A DNA stretch of 37,787 bases, taken from an uncultured Bacteroidota bacterium (GTDB taxonomy: Bacteria; Bacteroidota; Bacteroidia; Chitinophagales; Chitinophagaceae). The notes below the pieces were generated by a model that had not been told where the DNA came from, made no database searches, and saw only the letters and a program-made list of their open reading frames with translations. This document shows positions 9,703 through 18,571 of the stretch, in pieces. Every line of letters starts with the position of its first letter. Positions within the stretch are counted from its first letter, which is position 1. Where the stretch lies: the NCBI GenBank assembly GCA_903929195.1, contig CAIYTT010000034.1, positions 1-37,787 on the forward strand, written 5' to 3'. Both the position numbers and the translations under genes were made by a program.

Positions 9703-10581
9703 ATGATAATTTTTCCTTCAGAAATAAAAACGTCTCAGTTACATGCCTATTTATTAGGTTCTATTGCACCTCGCCCTATTTGCTTTGCAAGTACTATAGA
9801 TAAAGACGGACAATCGAATTTATCCCCTTTTAGTTTTTTTAATGTTTTTGGTAGTAAACCACCCATTCTTATCTTTTCGCCGGCACGTAAGGTTAGAGAT
9901 AACACTATTAAACACACTCTCGAAAACGCTTTCGAGAACGGTGAGGTTGTTATTAATGTTGTAAATTACAATATAGTACAACAAATGAGCTTGGCAAGTT
10001 GCGAATATCCTAAAGGTACCGATGAGTTTGTAAAAGCCGGATTTACTAAAATAGCTTCCGAAAAAATAAGACCCTTTAGAGTAAAAGAATCACCGGTGCA
10101 ATTAGAATGTAAAGTAATGCAGATAATTGAAACCGGAAAAGAAGGTGGGGCAGCAAATCTTGTTATATGCGAAGTATTATGTATGCATATTAACGATGAG
10201 ATTTTAGACGCAAACGGGCAAATTAATCCGCATAAAATAGACTTAGTAGCAAGAATGGGTGGCGATTATTATTGCAGAGCATCTGGCGATGCTATTTTTG
10301 AAGTTGCAAAACCCAATACTGCATTGGGTATCGGTGTAGATAATTTGCCGGTAAACATACGTACAAGCTCTGTACTTACAGGTAATAATTTAGGCATGCT
10401 TGCCAATTGCAATACAATACCGGTAGTTAGCAGCATGTTTGTTGATGACCGCTTAAGGAATATTTACAGAAATTGTACACACAATGAAATAGGATTAAAA
10501 AACGAATTGCATCATTATGCAAAAGAGTTATTAGATAAAGGGGAGATTGATAAGGCTTGGCAAGTACTTTTGTCTTGTTGA
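9703..10581 (+). CDS. Flavin reductase-like (FMN-binding split barrel) protein
   Basis: 292 residues from the ATG at 9703. A longer frame from a TTG at 9613 adds 30 residues that do not look like the family and overlaps a promoter-like box, so it was rejected. The start MIIFPSEIKTSQLHAYLLGS leads into IAPRPICFAST, NLSPFSFFNVFG and the stretch GAANLVICEV, as in flavin-reductase-domain and flavoredoxin-type proteins that bind FMN. About 90 C-terminal residues after the barrel (from about 205) are an extension seen in some Bacteroidota homologues. Expected to be a cytoplasmic FMN oxidoreductase; substrate unknown. Single gene. Confidence 0.85.
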   Translation: MIIFPSEIKTSQLHAYLLGSIAPRPICFASTIDKDGQSNLSPFSFFNVFGSKPPILIFSPARKVRDNTIKHTLENAFENGEVVINVVNYNIVQQMSLASCEYPKGTDEFVKAGFTKIASEKIRPFRVKESPVQLECKVMQIIETGKEGGAANLVICEVLCMHINDEILDANGQINPHKIDLVARMGGDYYCRASGDAIFEVAKPNTALGIGVDNLPVNIRTSSVLTGNNLGMLANCNTIPVVSSMFVDDRLRNIYRNCTHNEIGLKNELHHYAKELLDKGEIDKAWQVLLSC

Positions 10582-10680
10582 ATATGTTAGTAATGTGTGC
10601 ATTTTGTTGTGTTATACATAAAAGATAATAATTTGGTAATGTTGTAATGTGTACTTTTATATAACCAAAATAAGAATCTC

Positions 10681-11154
10681 ATGTTATGGCGGAAATTTAC
10701 GGGCGAACCATTAAAGTTACCGATAAAAAATGCAGTTGAAGAAACAATTGTAAGAGAAACAAATGCAGGCTACAAACTAAAGGTTTGTATAGGAACTGAT
10801 TCACAAGTACGTTACGGAGAAACAGAATTTGCAACAGTAATTGTATTTCTTAGAGAGAAACGCGGCGGATTTATGTTTATGAGTAACGACAAAACGAAAC
10901 AGCCCTTTTCGGTGAAAGAAAGGATGTTAGTTGAGGTGGCTCGTAGTATAGAAATTGCTTACGAACTATGCGATTTATTTAATAAGTATGATATTGACAT
11001 GGAAGTACATGCTGATATTAATACAAATCCACAGTTTAAAAGTAATGAAGCTTTGCGGGAGGCAATGGGATACATTTTAGGTATGGGCTTTGCGTTTAAA
11101 GCCAAACCCGATGCGTTTGCAAGCAGTTGCTGTGCCGACAAGCTGGTGAATTAA
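10681..11154 (+). CDS. YkuK-like / DUF458 RNase H-fold protein
   Basis: A 157-residue cytoplasmic protein resembling the DUF458/YkuK family of ribonuclease H-like proteins. Visible features are the IGTDSQVRYG strand-turn (about 38-47) carrying an acidic residue, VEVARSIEIAYEL, and VHADINTNP (about 111-119) with a second acidic residue, then a KAKPDAFASS segment. These match the family pattern of dispersed carboxylates. The biochemical role of the family is not settled. It stands alone after the flavin-reductase-fold gene, with a near-consensus TACTTTTA box upstream at about 10650. Confidence 0.82.
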   Translation: MLWRKFTGEPLKLPIKNAVEETIVRETNAGYKLKVCIGTDSQVRYGETEFATVIVFLREKRGGFMFMSNDKTKQPFSVKERMLVEVARSIEIAYELCDLFNKYDIDMEVHADINTNPQFKSNEALREAMGYILGMGFAFKAKPDAFASSCCADKLVN

Positions 11155-11374
11155 TTATAAAATTCGCCTGCATTTATATTAAATATTTAACTAATTGTCT
11201 TGTTTTGACATTGGTATTGGCATTTTTTCCTACAAAAAAGAATTTTTACTAACTATTTTAGTTGCTATTACGTCTTATAAAATAGATAGTTTAAAACATA
11301 ATAATTATTCCTTTTTACCGTTTAAAATTTCATAAATAAATTATTTTTTTGAAATACTAATTCATTTTTATATT

Positions 11375-12664
11375 ATGAATAAATATACTGTAAAATATCT
11401 TTTACAACTACTTTTTTTAGTTTTTTCAAATATAATTTATGGACAGAATCTGGTAAAAAATCCGGGCTTTGAATTAAAAAATGCTTGCCCTACAGACAGA
11501 GGGCAAATAAATTATTGTCCGGCATATAATCATTTTCAAACTGCCATAGAATGGGTAAGCCCCTTAAACACTACGCCCGATTATTTTAATAGATGTGGAA
11601 CAGCAAATACAATTAAATTACCTAATTTATTAATAGACGGTTACCACGAACCACATAGCGGCGATGCTTGTGCGGGTATCACTATGTTTTCGGGGGCGGT
11701 ATATAAAGATACAAGCGACTATTGGGCTGAATATCTTGAAACAAAACTTGCCGATAAACTAATAGCCGGGCACACTTATTATGTTAGTTATTATATATGC
11801 CCTACTTACCATGCCAAAAAAGTATTTAACATAATTGCCATAGACAATATTGGTGCAAGATTAACTGTAAATATGCTGGATACCATTTGTAAATCGCCGA
11901 TGTATTTTTTAAATGGTCCTGCTGATATACAAACGCCAACGGGTTTCTTTATTACCGATACAACAGACTGGACCTTAATATCGGGACAATATACGGCTAC
12001 CGGTGGCGAACAATGGCTTACATTAGGCTCTTTTTACCATAGCAATATTAATGCTAAAATGCTCTATTTACCTTTAAACAATAGTGATACAAGTAATAGT
12101 GCCTGCTATATGCTTGTAGATGATGTTTGTGTAATAGATATGGACAGCCCTATAACTATAGATACAACAATCTATACACCGCAATTGCCTATAAAAATAG
12201 GTTATGGCTACCCTAAAGGGCAACATTTATGGTATAATGGCGACACTACCGAAACAATTGAAGTAAATAGTATTGGCAAATATTACAGACAGCGGTGGAG
12301 CGATTGCAGTTACTTTATGGATACATTTAATGTAGCCGAAATGCCCGTGGAAAGCTGTGTATGGTTACCAACAGCTTTTACGCCCAATAATGATGGCGAT
12401 AACGACTATTTTGGTCCGGGAAATATTTATTGTCAGCCCGATTTCCAAAATTTTAGTTTCGTAATATATAACCGGTGGGGACAAATTGTTTTTGAAACAT
12501 TTAATCCGGGTATAAAATGGGACGGTAGATACAATGGAGCAAATATGGAAATTGGTGTGTATCACTATGTGCTAAAATATACTTACGGGGGTAGTTTTTC
12601 GAGTCATAATCAAAACCCAAATACACTTAAGATGCTCACAGGCGATATAACCCTAATACGATAA
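11375..12664 (+). CDS. Secreted T9SS type-B (gliding-motility C-terminal) protein
   Basis: A 429-residue exported protein. The signal peptide is about 1-23 (ending IIYGQ), followed by NLVKNPGFEL, a start typical of carbohydrate-binding or PEP-type extracellular domains. The middle (25-260) has no recognised catalytic motif. The C-terminal 90 residues form a type-B sorting domain: LPTAFTPNNDGDND, then IYNRWGQIVFE, then WDGRYNG, ending GDITLIR. Type-B domains are used by gliding and adhesion proteins that stay on the surface (family knowledge). Adhesin-like surface protein is the best general description; the ligand is unknown. Confidence 0.85.
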   Translation: MNKYTVKYLLQLLFLVFSNIIYGQNLVKNPGFELKNACPTDRGQINYCPAYNHFQTAIEWVSPLNTTPDYFNRCGTANTIKLPNLLIDGYHEPHSGDACAGITMFSGAVYKDTSDYWAEYLETKLADKLIAGHTYYVSYYICPTYHAKKVFNIIAIDNIGARLTVNMLDTICKSPMYFLNGPADIQTPTGFFITDTTDWTLISGQYTATGGEQWLTLGSFYHSNINAKMLYLPLNNSDTSNSACYMLVDDVCVIDMDSPITIDTTIYTPQLPIKIGYGYPKGQHLWYNGDTTETIEVNSIGKYYRQRWSDCSYFMDTFNVAEMPVESCVWLPTAFTPNNDGDNDYFGPGNIYCQPDFQNFSFVIYNRWGQIVFETFNPGIKWDGRYNGANMEIGVYHYVLKYTYGGSFSSHNQNPNTLKMLTGDITLIR

Positions 12665-12869
12665 AGGTAGGTATCTTTATACATCTAGTTTATTATAAAT
12701 AAGCTAACCCTTAGCTATCTTTTATTAGCAATTTACATGCTTTCTTATTGCAGTGAATACATTAGGTATTCATAAGGCACATCAATCTCACTTATGTTTT
12801 TTGCAAAAAGTGAAACTATACATTTAGTGTTAAATATAACAAACAAACATAACTATTAAGGTTGATAAA

Positions 12870-12912
12870 AATAATCCCATCTGGATTTTGAAAAGAGAAA
12901 ATTTACTTTTTT
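12870..12912 (+). repeat. Dispersed REP-like repeat, copy 1
   Basis: Shares the core TCCCaTCTGGATTTTGAAAA and an extension ending ATTTACTTTTT with the copy at 14575-14626 (about nine bases in ten over 30, with one gap). It lies between convergent genes. Confidence 0.5.
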
Positions 12913-12950
12913 TTAAATAGTCTGAATAGCAATAAATCAACTAAAGCATA

Positions 12951-13793
12951 TTAATGCATCTTATCAAACCTACGGTAGGTATCGTAGGTATTCCACCATG
13001 CAAACTCGCTCCAGTGCCTTGAAAAAGGCATTAGTATTAATGAAATAGATGTATTGGTAAGACCTCTAATTCTAAAGGGTGCATCTGTTAGATTTGCAGA
13101 ACCGCCATTTACTATATTGTCTGTTTCAGTTATATAGAATACATTTCCAAAAGAAGATTGTATTCTAAGTTTCCAACAATAATGTGAAAAGAGTGCAAAC
13201 TCTGCCTTCACATACGGGCTGATACCAAAAGAGTAGCCATTTGTATGGTCGTATTTTGAACTTAAAGACTCAATATTAGAACCATTATAAGAAGGCATAA
13301 TACCAATACCAAAAGACGCACCGGTACTTAATCTTTGCGATTTTATGGCATCTGTACCTACTTTATAATCAATGCCCAATGGTAAAGCCAACTGTTGAGT
13401 AATAACACTAATAGTACCGGGTGTCTTATTTACTTTATAGCTACTTGTATTATAAACCTCATTTACATCGCCCCAAACAAACTCGTTTGCCATTAAATGT
13501 ATTGTAAAAGCCCAAATACTGGTATGTCCTAATCTTTTTAGCGGTATACATTTACCAACGGTAATACCATAGCCAAATTTAGTCATAATGCTTCTTCTCG
13601 TTGAAGTATCAGCAAGCCAAGTACCCGATACCGGATCCACTACGGTTGAAGAACCGATAAATTCACCTGTAGCAACAATAAAGCCGCCCCCGATTTCGAA
13701 CCTGTCCCAATTTCGGAATTGACCAAAACTATTTACACATAAAAGCAAGCCTACCAACAAAAAAGCATAAAAAGGCGTATAACGCAACTTCAT
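12951..13793 (-). CDS. Putative outer-membrane beta-barrel protein
   Basis: 280 residues from the ATG at 13793. The open frame runs 21 codons further up, but the internal start gives a clean signal peptide (MKLRYTPFYAFLLVGLLL, then NSFGQ), so it is preferred. The mature part alternates hydrophobic and polar residues with aromatic-rich strands (FEIGGGFIVATGEFIG, GYSFGISPYVKAEFAL, LRIQSSFGNVFYIT), which suggests an outer-membrane barrel. No family could be named with certainty. It is convergent with the T9SS type-B gene and divergent from the SET gene. Confidence 0.7.
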   Translation of the reverse strand: MKLRYTPFYAFLLVGLLLCVNSFGQFRNWDRFEIGGGFIVATGEFIGSSTVVDPVSGTWLADTSTRRSIMTKFGYGITVGKCIPLKRLGHTSIWAFTIHLMANEFVWGDVNEVYNTSSYKVNKTPGTISVITQQLALPLGIDYKVGTDAIKSQRLSTGASFGIGIMPSYNGSNIESLSSKYDHTNGYSFGISPYVKAEFALFSHYCWKLRIQSSFGNVFYITETDNIVNGGSANLTDAPFRIRGLTNTSISLILMPFSRHWSEFAWWNTYDTYRRFDKMH

Positions 13794-13887
13794 AATAGTA
13801 TCTTTAGGTTGTAAAAATATAAAAAGACAGTTAAAAAAACATAATTTTATTTTCAATTTAGAAACAAAAGCTCATTTAAGTGCTATT

Positions 13888-14274
13888 ATGACCAAAATAA
13901 AGCTTTATATATCACAATCTGCCCATAAAGGGAGGGGTGTTTTTACAAAAAAGGCAATAAAAACAGATACAATTATAGAAACATCGCCTGTTATTGTAAT
14001 GACAAACGAAGAAAGACAGCATCTAGATAAAACTACACTGCATGATTATATTTTTGAATGGCAACCCAACGGAACAAACGCTTGCTGTATGGCATTGGGT
14101 TTAATACCATTATACAATCATTCTTATACCAGTAATTGCGAATACTTTATGGAATATGATAAAGAAACAATGTACATAAAAACGGTAAGAGATATAGAAG
14201 CCGGCGAAGAGCTGACTATAAATTACAGCGGAGACTGGAATGAAACTAAAAAAGTATGGTTTGATGCTGTATAG
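13888..14274 (+). CDS. Small SET-domain protein (lysine methyltransferase-like)
   Basis: A 128-residue protein consisting of little more than a SET domain. The three hallmark pieces are present: GRGVF at 15-19, the N-H-S SAM-binding/catalytic block at 77-79 (LYNHSYTSNCEY) and GEELTINY at 106-113 with the catalytic-site Tyr113. SET enzymes transfer methyl from S-adenosylmethionine to a protein Lys. Short stand-alone SET proteins occur in many bacteria and their targets are mostly unknown. The post-SET Cys cluster is absent. It is divergent from the outer-membrane protein gene, with about 94 bases between start codons. Confidence 0.88.
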   Translation: MTKIKLYISQSAHKGRGVFTKKAIKTDTIIETSPVIVMTNEERQHLDKTTLHDYIFEWQPNGTNACCMALGLIPLYNHSYTSNCEYFMEYDKETMYIKTVRDIEAGEELTINYSGDWNETKKVWFDAV

Positions 14275-14337
14275 TTAAATATTGTAAACGATATTTGGGT
14301 ATTACTTATTATGGGTTTAAGCTACTTTTTTATGGGT

Positions 14338-14370
14338 TTTGTAATCTTATGTCTAAATAGGTTACTTTTG
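14338..14370 (+). promoter_or_regulatory. Putative promoter (TTTG, 21 bases, TACTTTTG) in a gene-poor gap
   Basis: A TTTG at 14338-14341 and a TACTTTTG at 14363-14370, 21 bases apart, fit the Bacteroidota -33/-7 layout better than most boxes in this window. No annotated gene follows on the plus strand; the next gene (obg) is convergent. It may drive a small RNA or the 30-residue frame at 14411. Confidence 0.4.
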
Positions 14371-14410
14371 CATTATATTCCATATAGTGGCTTAATAAAA
14401 ATACGCAAGC

Positions 14411-14503
14411 ATGCAGAGCAGGAAAGTGCAGCAGTTTTATTTAGCACAATTTCAAAAAAGCAACCAAAGATGTAAATGCAGAAATGTATCGGATATAGGT
14501 TGA
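14411..14503 (+). CDS. Possible 30-residue peptide gene
   Basis: An ATG-started frame of 30 codons (begins MQSRKVQQFYLAQFQK, basic, two Cys) about 34 bases after the predicted transcription start of the promoter at 14338-14370. An overlapping 54-residue frame at 14311-14475 begins before that promoter and is less likely. Nothing is recognised in either. The rest of the 429-base gap 14275-14703 holds only a REP-like repeat. A non-coding RNA is an equal alternative. Confidence 0.2.
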   Translation: MQSRKVQQFYLAQFQKSNQRCKCRNVSDIG

Positions 14504-14574
14504 TGAATTTAATTATTTTTAATATGTGTGGATATTTAATAATATAGTTCTCAAATAAGTGTATTATTTCAGCC

Positions 14575-14626
14575 TCTATAATATCGTCCCCTCGGAATTT
14601 TGAAAAGGGAATATTTACTTTTTATT
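14575..14626 (+). repeat. Dispersed REP-like repeat, copy 2
   Basis: Contains CTATAATATCGTCCCCTCGG followed by AATTTTGAAAAGGGAATATT. The first half resembles the copies at 26898 and 28701, the second half the copy at 12870. It lies between the convergent SET and obg genes. Confidence 0.5.
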
Positions 14627-14703
14627 TTCAAGCCAGAAAAGTTAGTTATAAAATGATGATGAATAAATATATTAGGATTAAAACGGGCTAATATTACATA
14701 AAT

Positions 14704-15702
14704 TTATTCTTCCTCATTTAAAGCTTGCCATAGCATATCTTTTAATTCATTTATACCTTGTTGTAATACCGAAGAAATAAAAAGATGTGGTATTGTAGCA
14801 GGTAATGTTTCTTCAATAGCTTGTTTCAGCTCTTCATCCAGCATATCGCTTTTGCTTATAGCTATTAGCATTTTTTTATGCAGTAATTCCGGATTGTATA
14901 ATTCCAATTCATTTATAAGAATATTAAATTCTTTGGTATGGTCCGGGCTATCGGCAGGTATTAAAAATAACAATACGGAATTACGTTCTATATGCCTCAA
15001 AAAACGGTGTCCTAATCCCTTGCCTTCTGCTGCCCCCTCAATAATGCCGGGTAAATCGGCCATACAGAAAGATTTATTATCTCTATAAGAAACAATACCT
15101 AATTGGGGTATTACGGTAGTAAACGCATAATTGGCAATTTTAGGTTTGGCAGCACTTACTACCGAAAGAAGGGTTGATTTCCCTGCATTCGGAAAACCCA
15201 CAAGACCTACATCGGCAAGAATTTTCAATTCAAGTGTTTTCCAGCCCTCACTACCCATTTCACCGGGTTGTGCATACTCAGGTGCCTGATTGGTTGATGT
15301 GGCAAAATTTGCATTTCCTAAGCCGCCACGTCCACCGGGTACCCAGATTACCTCCTGCCCATCCTCCATTATTTCAGCCTCTATCTCGCCTGTTTCTTCA
15401 TCTCTTGCCACAGTACCTAAGGGCACTTCTAATATTATATCTTTACCCTCATGCCCACTGCTATTATTTTTATAACCATTTTCGCCATCAACAGCTATAA
15501 CGTTTTTATAATAACGCATGTGTAGCAATGTCCATAATTGCACATTGCCTTTAAGAATAATATGTCCACCGCGACCGCCATTACCGCCATCGGGACCTGC
15601 CATGGCATTAAATTTTGTGCGCATAAAATGTGCACTGCCGGCACCACCCTTTCCTGAATGGCAAAAAATACGAATATGGTCTACAAAATTGCCTTTCTCC
15701 AC
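14704..15702 (-). CDS. obg: Obg-family GTPase
   Basis: A 332-residue essential GTPase associated with the 50S ribosome and linked to late assembly and stress (family knowledge). The glycine-rich Obg fold (1-160, GGNGGRGG) is followed by the G domain: G1 GFPNAGKS (169-176), G3 DLPG (216-219) and G4 SKSD (283-286), where Ser replaces the usual Asn. The C-terminal OCT extension found in some Obg proteins is absent. The start is GTG at 15702, whose G is the last base of the adk stop codon (TAGTG), so translation is probably coupled to adk. The two genes form an operon. Confidence 0.96.
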   Translation of the reverse strand: MEKGNFVDHIRIFCHSGKGGAGSAHFMRTKFNAMAGPDGGNGGRGGHIILKGNVQLWTLLHMRYYKNVIAVDGENGYKNNSSGHEGKDIILEVPLGTVARDEETGEIEAEIMEDGQEVIWVPGGRGGLGNANFATSTNQAPEYAQPGEMGSEGWKTLELKILADVGLVGFPNAGKSTLLSVVSAAKPKIANYAFTTVIPQLGIVSYRDNKSFCMADLPGIIEGAAEGKGLGHRFLRHIERNSVLLFLIPADSPDHTKEFNILINELELYNPELLHKKMLIAISKSDMLDEELKQAIEETLPATIPHLFISSVLQQGINELKDMLWQALNEEE

Positions 15703-16283
15703 TATGCCGGTAACAGGTATTTATTTATTTGGTTGCTTAATAATTTAAATGTCTCATTTATAGAATGATTCCCATTCACATCTTCCAGTTTGCCGTGTTC
15801 CTTATAATAATTGGCTACCGGTGCAGTTTTAGAATGATACTCTTTAATTCTTTTTATTACCACCTCTTCTGTATCATCACTTCTGCCCGATGTTTCACCC
15901 CGGCTGATAAGTCTATTTATTAAGTCGGGTTCTGATACTATAAGCGATAATACCAGATTTATCTTTGTGTTTTTAAATTCTAATAATTTATCTAATGCTT
16001 CCGCTTGAGCCTCGGTACGCGGGAAACCATCGAAAATAAAGCCTCTTGCATCTGCATTTTCATCAATTTTACTGCTTATCATACCTATTACAACCTCATC
16101 GGGTACAAGTAAGCCTTGGTCCATATATTTTTTTGCTTCTACGCCAAGCGGAGTTTGATTTTTTACTTCATTACGTAATAAATCACCGGTAGATATATGT
16201 TCCAATTTATATATAGAAACAATATTTTCTGATTGTGTGCCTTTGCCACTACCGGGAGGGCCAAATAATACTAAGTTGAACAT
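15702..16283 (-). CDS. adk: Adenylate kinase
   Basis: A 193-residue enzyme catalysing ATP + AMP to 2 ADP in the cytoplasm. The P-loop is GPPGSGKG (8-15), the AMP-binding motif STGDLLR is at about 31-37, DGFPRT at about 84-89 and the LID Arg segment [11 protein letters not shown] near 127. The LID is the short form without a Cys zinc site. Length agrees with short bacterial adenylate kinases. First gene of the adk-obg operon, one-base overlap with obg. Confidence 0.97.
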   Translation of the reverse strand: MFNLVLFGPPGSGKGTQSENIVSIYKLEHISTGDLLRNEVKNQTPLGVEAKKYMDQGLLVPDEVVIGMISSKIDENADARGFIFDGFPRTEAQAEALDKLLEFKNTKINLVLSLIVSEPDLINRLISRGETSGRSDDTEEVVIKRIKEYHSKTAPVANYYKEHGKLEDVNGNHSINETFKLLSNQINKYLLPA

Positions 16284-16307
16284 GTATTAAAAAGATGTAG
16301 TACACTG

Positions 16308-16315
16308 CAAAAGTA
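16308..16315 (-). promoter_or_regulatory. Putative -7 box for adk-obg (TACTTTTG)
   Basis: On the minus strand the sequence reads TACTTTTG, matching TAnnTTTG, 24 bases before the adk ATG. The predicted leader is about 18 bases. Confidence 0.5.
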
Positions 16316-16407
16316 ACCAATTACATGTTGTAAAGTACAGATTCTAAAGGTAATTAAAATATATTACACACATATAATATATTTTAATTAATTATTAATA
16401 TTATATA

Positions 16408-16995
16408 TCACTGTTTTAGCAGCAAATCTTTCGTTTTTTCGTCTAACTTTATGTAATTACCTACAGCAATAGTGCTTAAATTTAAGTTACCAATAGCATA
16501 TCTAATAAGTCTTAAAGTAGGAAAACCTACGGAGGCAGTCATTTTTCTTACTTGTCTGTTTTTACCCTCAATCAGTGTTAATGACAACCAAGAATCCGGT
16601 ACATTTTTGCGGAATCTAATAGGTGGGTTGCGTGCCGGTATATCTATTTCATTCGTAATAATTGTTGCCTTTGCCTCTTTTGTTTTATATTTTTTCCCTT
16701 CTACTGCAATCAATACGCCTTTTTCTAATTCCTTAATAGCTTCTTGTGTTATTATGCCTTCTACCTGTACCCAATAGGTGCGTGGGTGTGCAAAAGAAGG
16801 ATTTAATAATCGGTTTGTAAGTGGTTTATCATTTGTAAGAAGCAACAAGCCCTCACTGTCATAATCTAACCTGCCTACCGGATACACATCTTTCGGAATT
16901 GAAGGGAAATAATCAGCCAAGGTTTGCTTATCACCCTCTTTAGTAAATTGAGAGAGTACTTGATACGGCTTATTAAAAAGATAATAATACAACAT
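16408..16995 (-). CDS. RsuA/RluE-type pseudouridine synthase
   Basis: A 195-residue enzyme converting uridine to pseudouridine in rRNA. The catalytic block is PVGRLDYDSEGLLLLTND with catalytic Asp44, and the later GKNRQVRKM and LRLIRYAIG motifs of the RsuA/RluB/RluE branch are present. There is no N-terminal S4 domain, and with the short length this points to RluE (23S U2457 in E. coli) rather than RluB or RsuA. That target is inferred from the family. Monocistronic, with its own promoter-like box. Confidence 0.9.
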   Translation of the reverse strand: MLYYYLFNKPYQVLSQFTKEGDKQTLADYFPSIPKDVYPVGRLDYDSEGLLLLTNDKPLTNRLLNPSFAHPRTYWVQVEGIITQEAIKELEKGVLIAVEGKKYKTKEAKATIITNEIDIPARNPPIRFRKNVPDSWLSLTLIEGKNRQVRKMTASVGFPTLRLIRYAIGNLNLSTIAVGNYIKLDEKTKDLLLKQ

Positions 16996-17013
16996 TTTTT
17001 AAAACAGAAACAC

Positions 17014-17021
17014 CAAAGATA
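17014..17021 (-). promoter_or_regulatory. Putative -7 box for the RluE-type gene (TATCTTTG)
   Basis: Minus-strand TATCTTTG matches TAnnTTTG, 18 bases before the ATG at 16995, giving a leader of about 12 bases. Confidence 0.45.
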
Positions 17022-17146
17022 GATTTATAATGTAAATGATAATTATTTTCTAGTCAGACTGATAAACAATCTAGTAGTAGTAGAGGTAGATTGCTAAAAT
17101 TTATTCATTTACTTAACTACCTTAGCGAAGCAATAAAATATACTGA

Positions 17147-18508
17147 ATGCAAATACAAGCCTATTTTGAAAATATACAACAGGAAATTATAGCTCATATT
17201 AATAAAGCACAAAGTTCTGTATTTATTGCTGTTGCCTGGATAACAGACTTTACTATTTTTAATATTCTTTGCGAAAAAGCAAAGCAGGGCATTTTTATAG
17301 ATTTGTTGCTCTTGAATGATGAAATTAATAATGAGAAAACAAGCATAGACCATAAAGAATTAGCGAAATATGGCAGTAGTGTCCATTTTGTAAATCCGGG
17401 AAATGATGGTGCTATTATGCATCATAAATTTTGTGTTATAGATAATTGCACTGTTATTACCGGTAGTTATAACTGGAGCAGGCAAGCTACAAGGAATAAT
17501 GAAAATATTGTTATAAGTACCGATGCCTGCAATTTGGGTGCACAGTTTATAAAAGAATTTGAAGCCATAAAATACCGTTGCATAGGAATAAAAAATGAAC
17601 CTCTTTTTATTGATATTGCAACCATTGTGAAACGACTGCAAGTAATAAAAACATTTGCAGCACTTGAAGAGAAAGAAGATATTAATGTACAAATAAAAAA
17701 GCTAAAAGAACAAAGCCTGCCGGATGAAGTAAGCATAATTTTAAGAAAATTAGAACTAGGGGATTTTGGTAATGCATTGCGGCTTGTAGATGCATTTATT
17801 AGCCTAAACAATCGTATTACTGTTTATGAGGATGCAGAGTTGTTTGGGTTGCTGTTAGAAATAAAATCATACGAGATACAACTGAATGCACTTGAAAACG
17901 AAAAGGTTGAAATTGAAAAATTGGTGCATGAATTTTTGGTAAGGCATACCCGTGAATTAGGGGCATTGATTATTGAACTTTTGGCACTGCGAAAGCTGAA
18001 TGCAAAAACCGATGATGAACGAGAAGAGGCTGCAAATGACGAAAAGCAATATAAAGAGGGTTATGAAGCAAATAAGGACAAGCAGATACCCGAATTGACA
18101 AAAGATGAAAAGCAAAAATTGACAAAAATGTACCGTGAAGCATCTATGCTTTGCCACCCCGATAAATTTACTAATGAAAGCCCTGAAAAGCAGAAACAGG
18201 CGGAAGAACTGTTTAAACAATTGGCGGAAGCATATAGTAATAACAATACCGTGCTTGTACAAGAACTGTTGCACAATTTGCAAAACGGGATATTGACCCT
18301 TAACCCCGAACATAATACAAATAAAAAAGCAGTGCAAAAAGCAAGGTTAGAAAGCCTAAAAGCAAAGGCAATTAGCTTGACCCAACTTATAAATGAATTG
18401 AAACTAAGTGAAACCTATTGCACAGCCACCCAAAACAGTAATTGGGATAAATATTTTGAAAATGCGAAGATTCGTTTACAGGAACAGATTTTAGAAATTA
18501 AAAAATAA
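17147..18508 (+). CDS. Phospholipase-D-family nuclease fused to a C-terminal J-domain
   Basis: 453 residues. The N-terminal part (about 1-165) is a single PLD/HKD unit: His92-x-Lys94-x4-Asp99 in MHHKFCVIDNCTVITGSYNW, followed by N-W-S at 109-111. One HKD motif implies a homodimeric active site, as in Nuc-type nucleases (family knowledge). The middle (about 170-300) is helical, probably coiled coil. Residues about 320-370 match a J-domain with the HPD tripeptide at 337-339 (CHPDKF), which stimulates DnaK/Hsp70 ATPase. A PLD plus a C-terminal J-domain is an unusual combination. No signal peptide or membrane segment. A near-consensus box TACCTTAG lies at 17118-17125. It is the first gene of a same-strand run. 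Substrate unknown; nuclease activity is inferred from the fold. Confidence 0.85.
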   Translation: MQIQAYFENIQQEIIAHINKAQSSVFIAVAWITDFTIFNILCEKAKQGIFIDLLLLNDEINNEKTSIDHKELAKYGSSVHFVNPGNDGAIMHHKFCVIDNCTVITGSYNWSRQATRNNENIVISTDACNLGAQFIKEFEAIKYRCIGIKNEPLFIDIATIVKRLQVIKTFAALEEKEDINVQIKKLKEQSLPDEVSIILRKLELGDFGNALRLVDAFISLNNRITVYEDAELFGLLLEIKSYEIQLNALENEKVEIEKLVHEFLVRHTRELGALIIELLALRKLNAKTDDEREEAANDEKQYKEGYEANKDKQIPELTKDEKQKLTKMYREASMLCHPDKFTNESPEKQKQAEELFKQLAEAYSNNNTVLVQELLHNLQNGILTLNPEHNTNKKAVQKARLESLKAKAISLTQLINELKLSETYCTATQNSNWDKYFENAKIRLQEQILEIKK

Positions 18509-18552
18509 TACGAAATGATTTTTTTAATAAAAAGATAAAATGTAATTTCGTA
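18508..18552. repeat. Imperfectly spaced inverted repeat between the PLD-J gene and the next gene
   Basis: ATACGAAAT (18508-18516) and ATTTCGTAT (18544-18552) are exact reverse complements with a 27-base spacer. The right arm overlaps a weak -7-like TAATTTCG, 20 bases before the ATG at 18572. It could be an operator or a weak terminator; chance is possible in AT-rich DNA. Confidence 0.3.
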
Positions 18553-18571
18553 TAGCTAAATTTATTACCTA

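Noticed and set aside
13794-13856. Upstream extension of the outer-membrane protein gene
   Set aside because: It would hide the signal peptide behind 21 residues; the ATG at 13793 gives a normal export signal.
14311-14475. 54-residue frame in the SET-obg gap
   Set aside because: It starts before the best promoter of the gap and nothing in it is recognised; the 30-residue frame at 14411 fits the promoter better, though it is also weak.
15174-15748. Plus-strand Pro/His-rich frames opposite obg
   Set aside because: They are the shadow of the glycine-rich Obg domain on the opposite strand.
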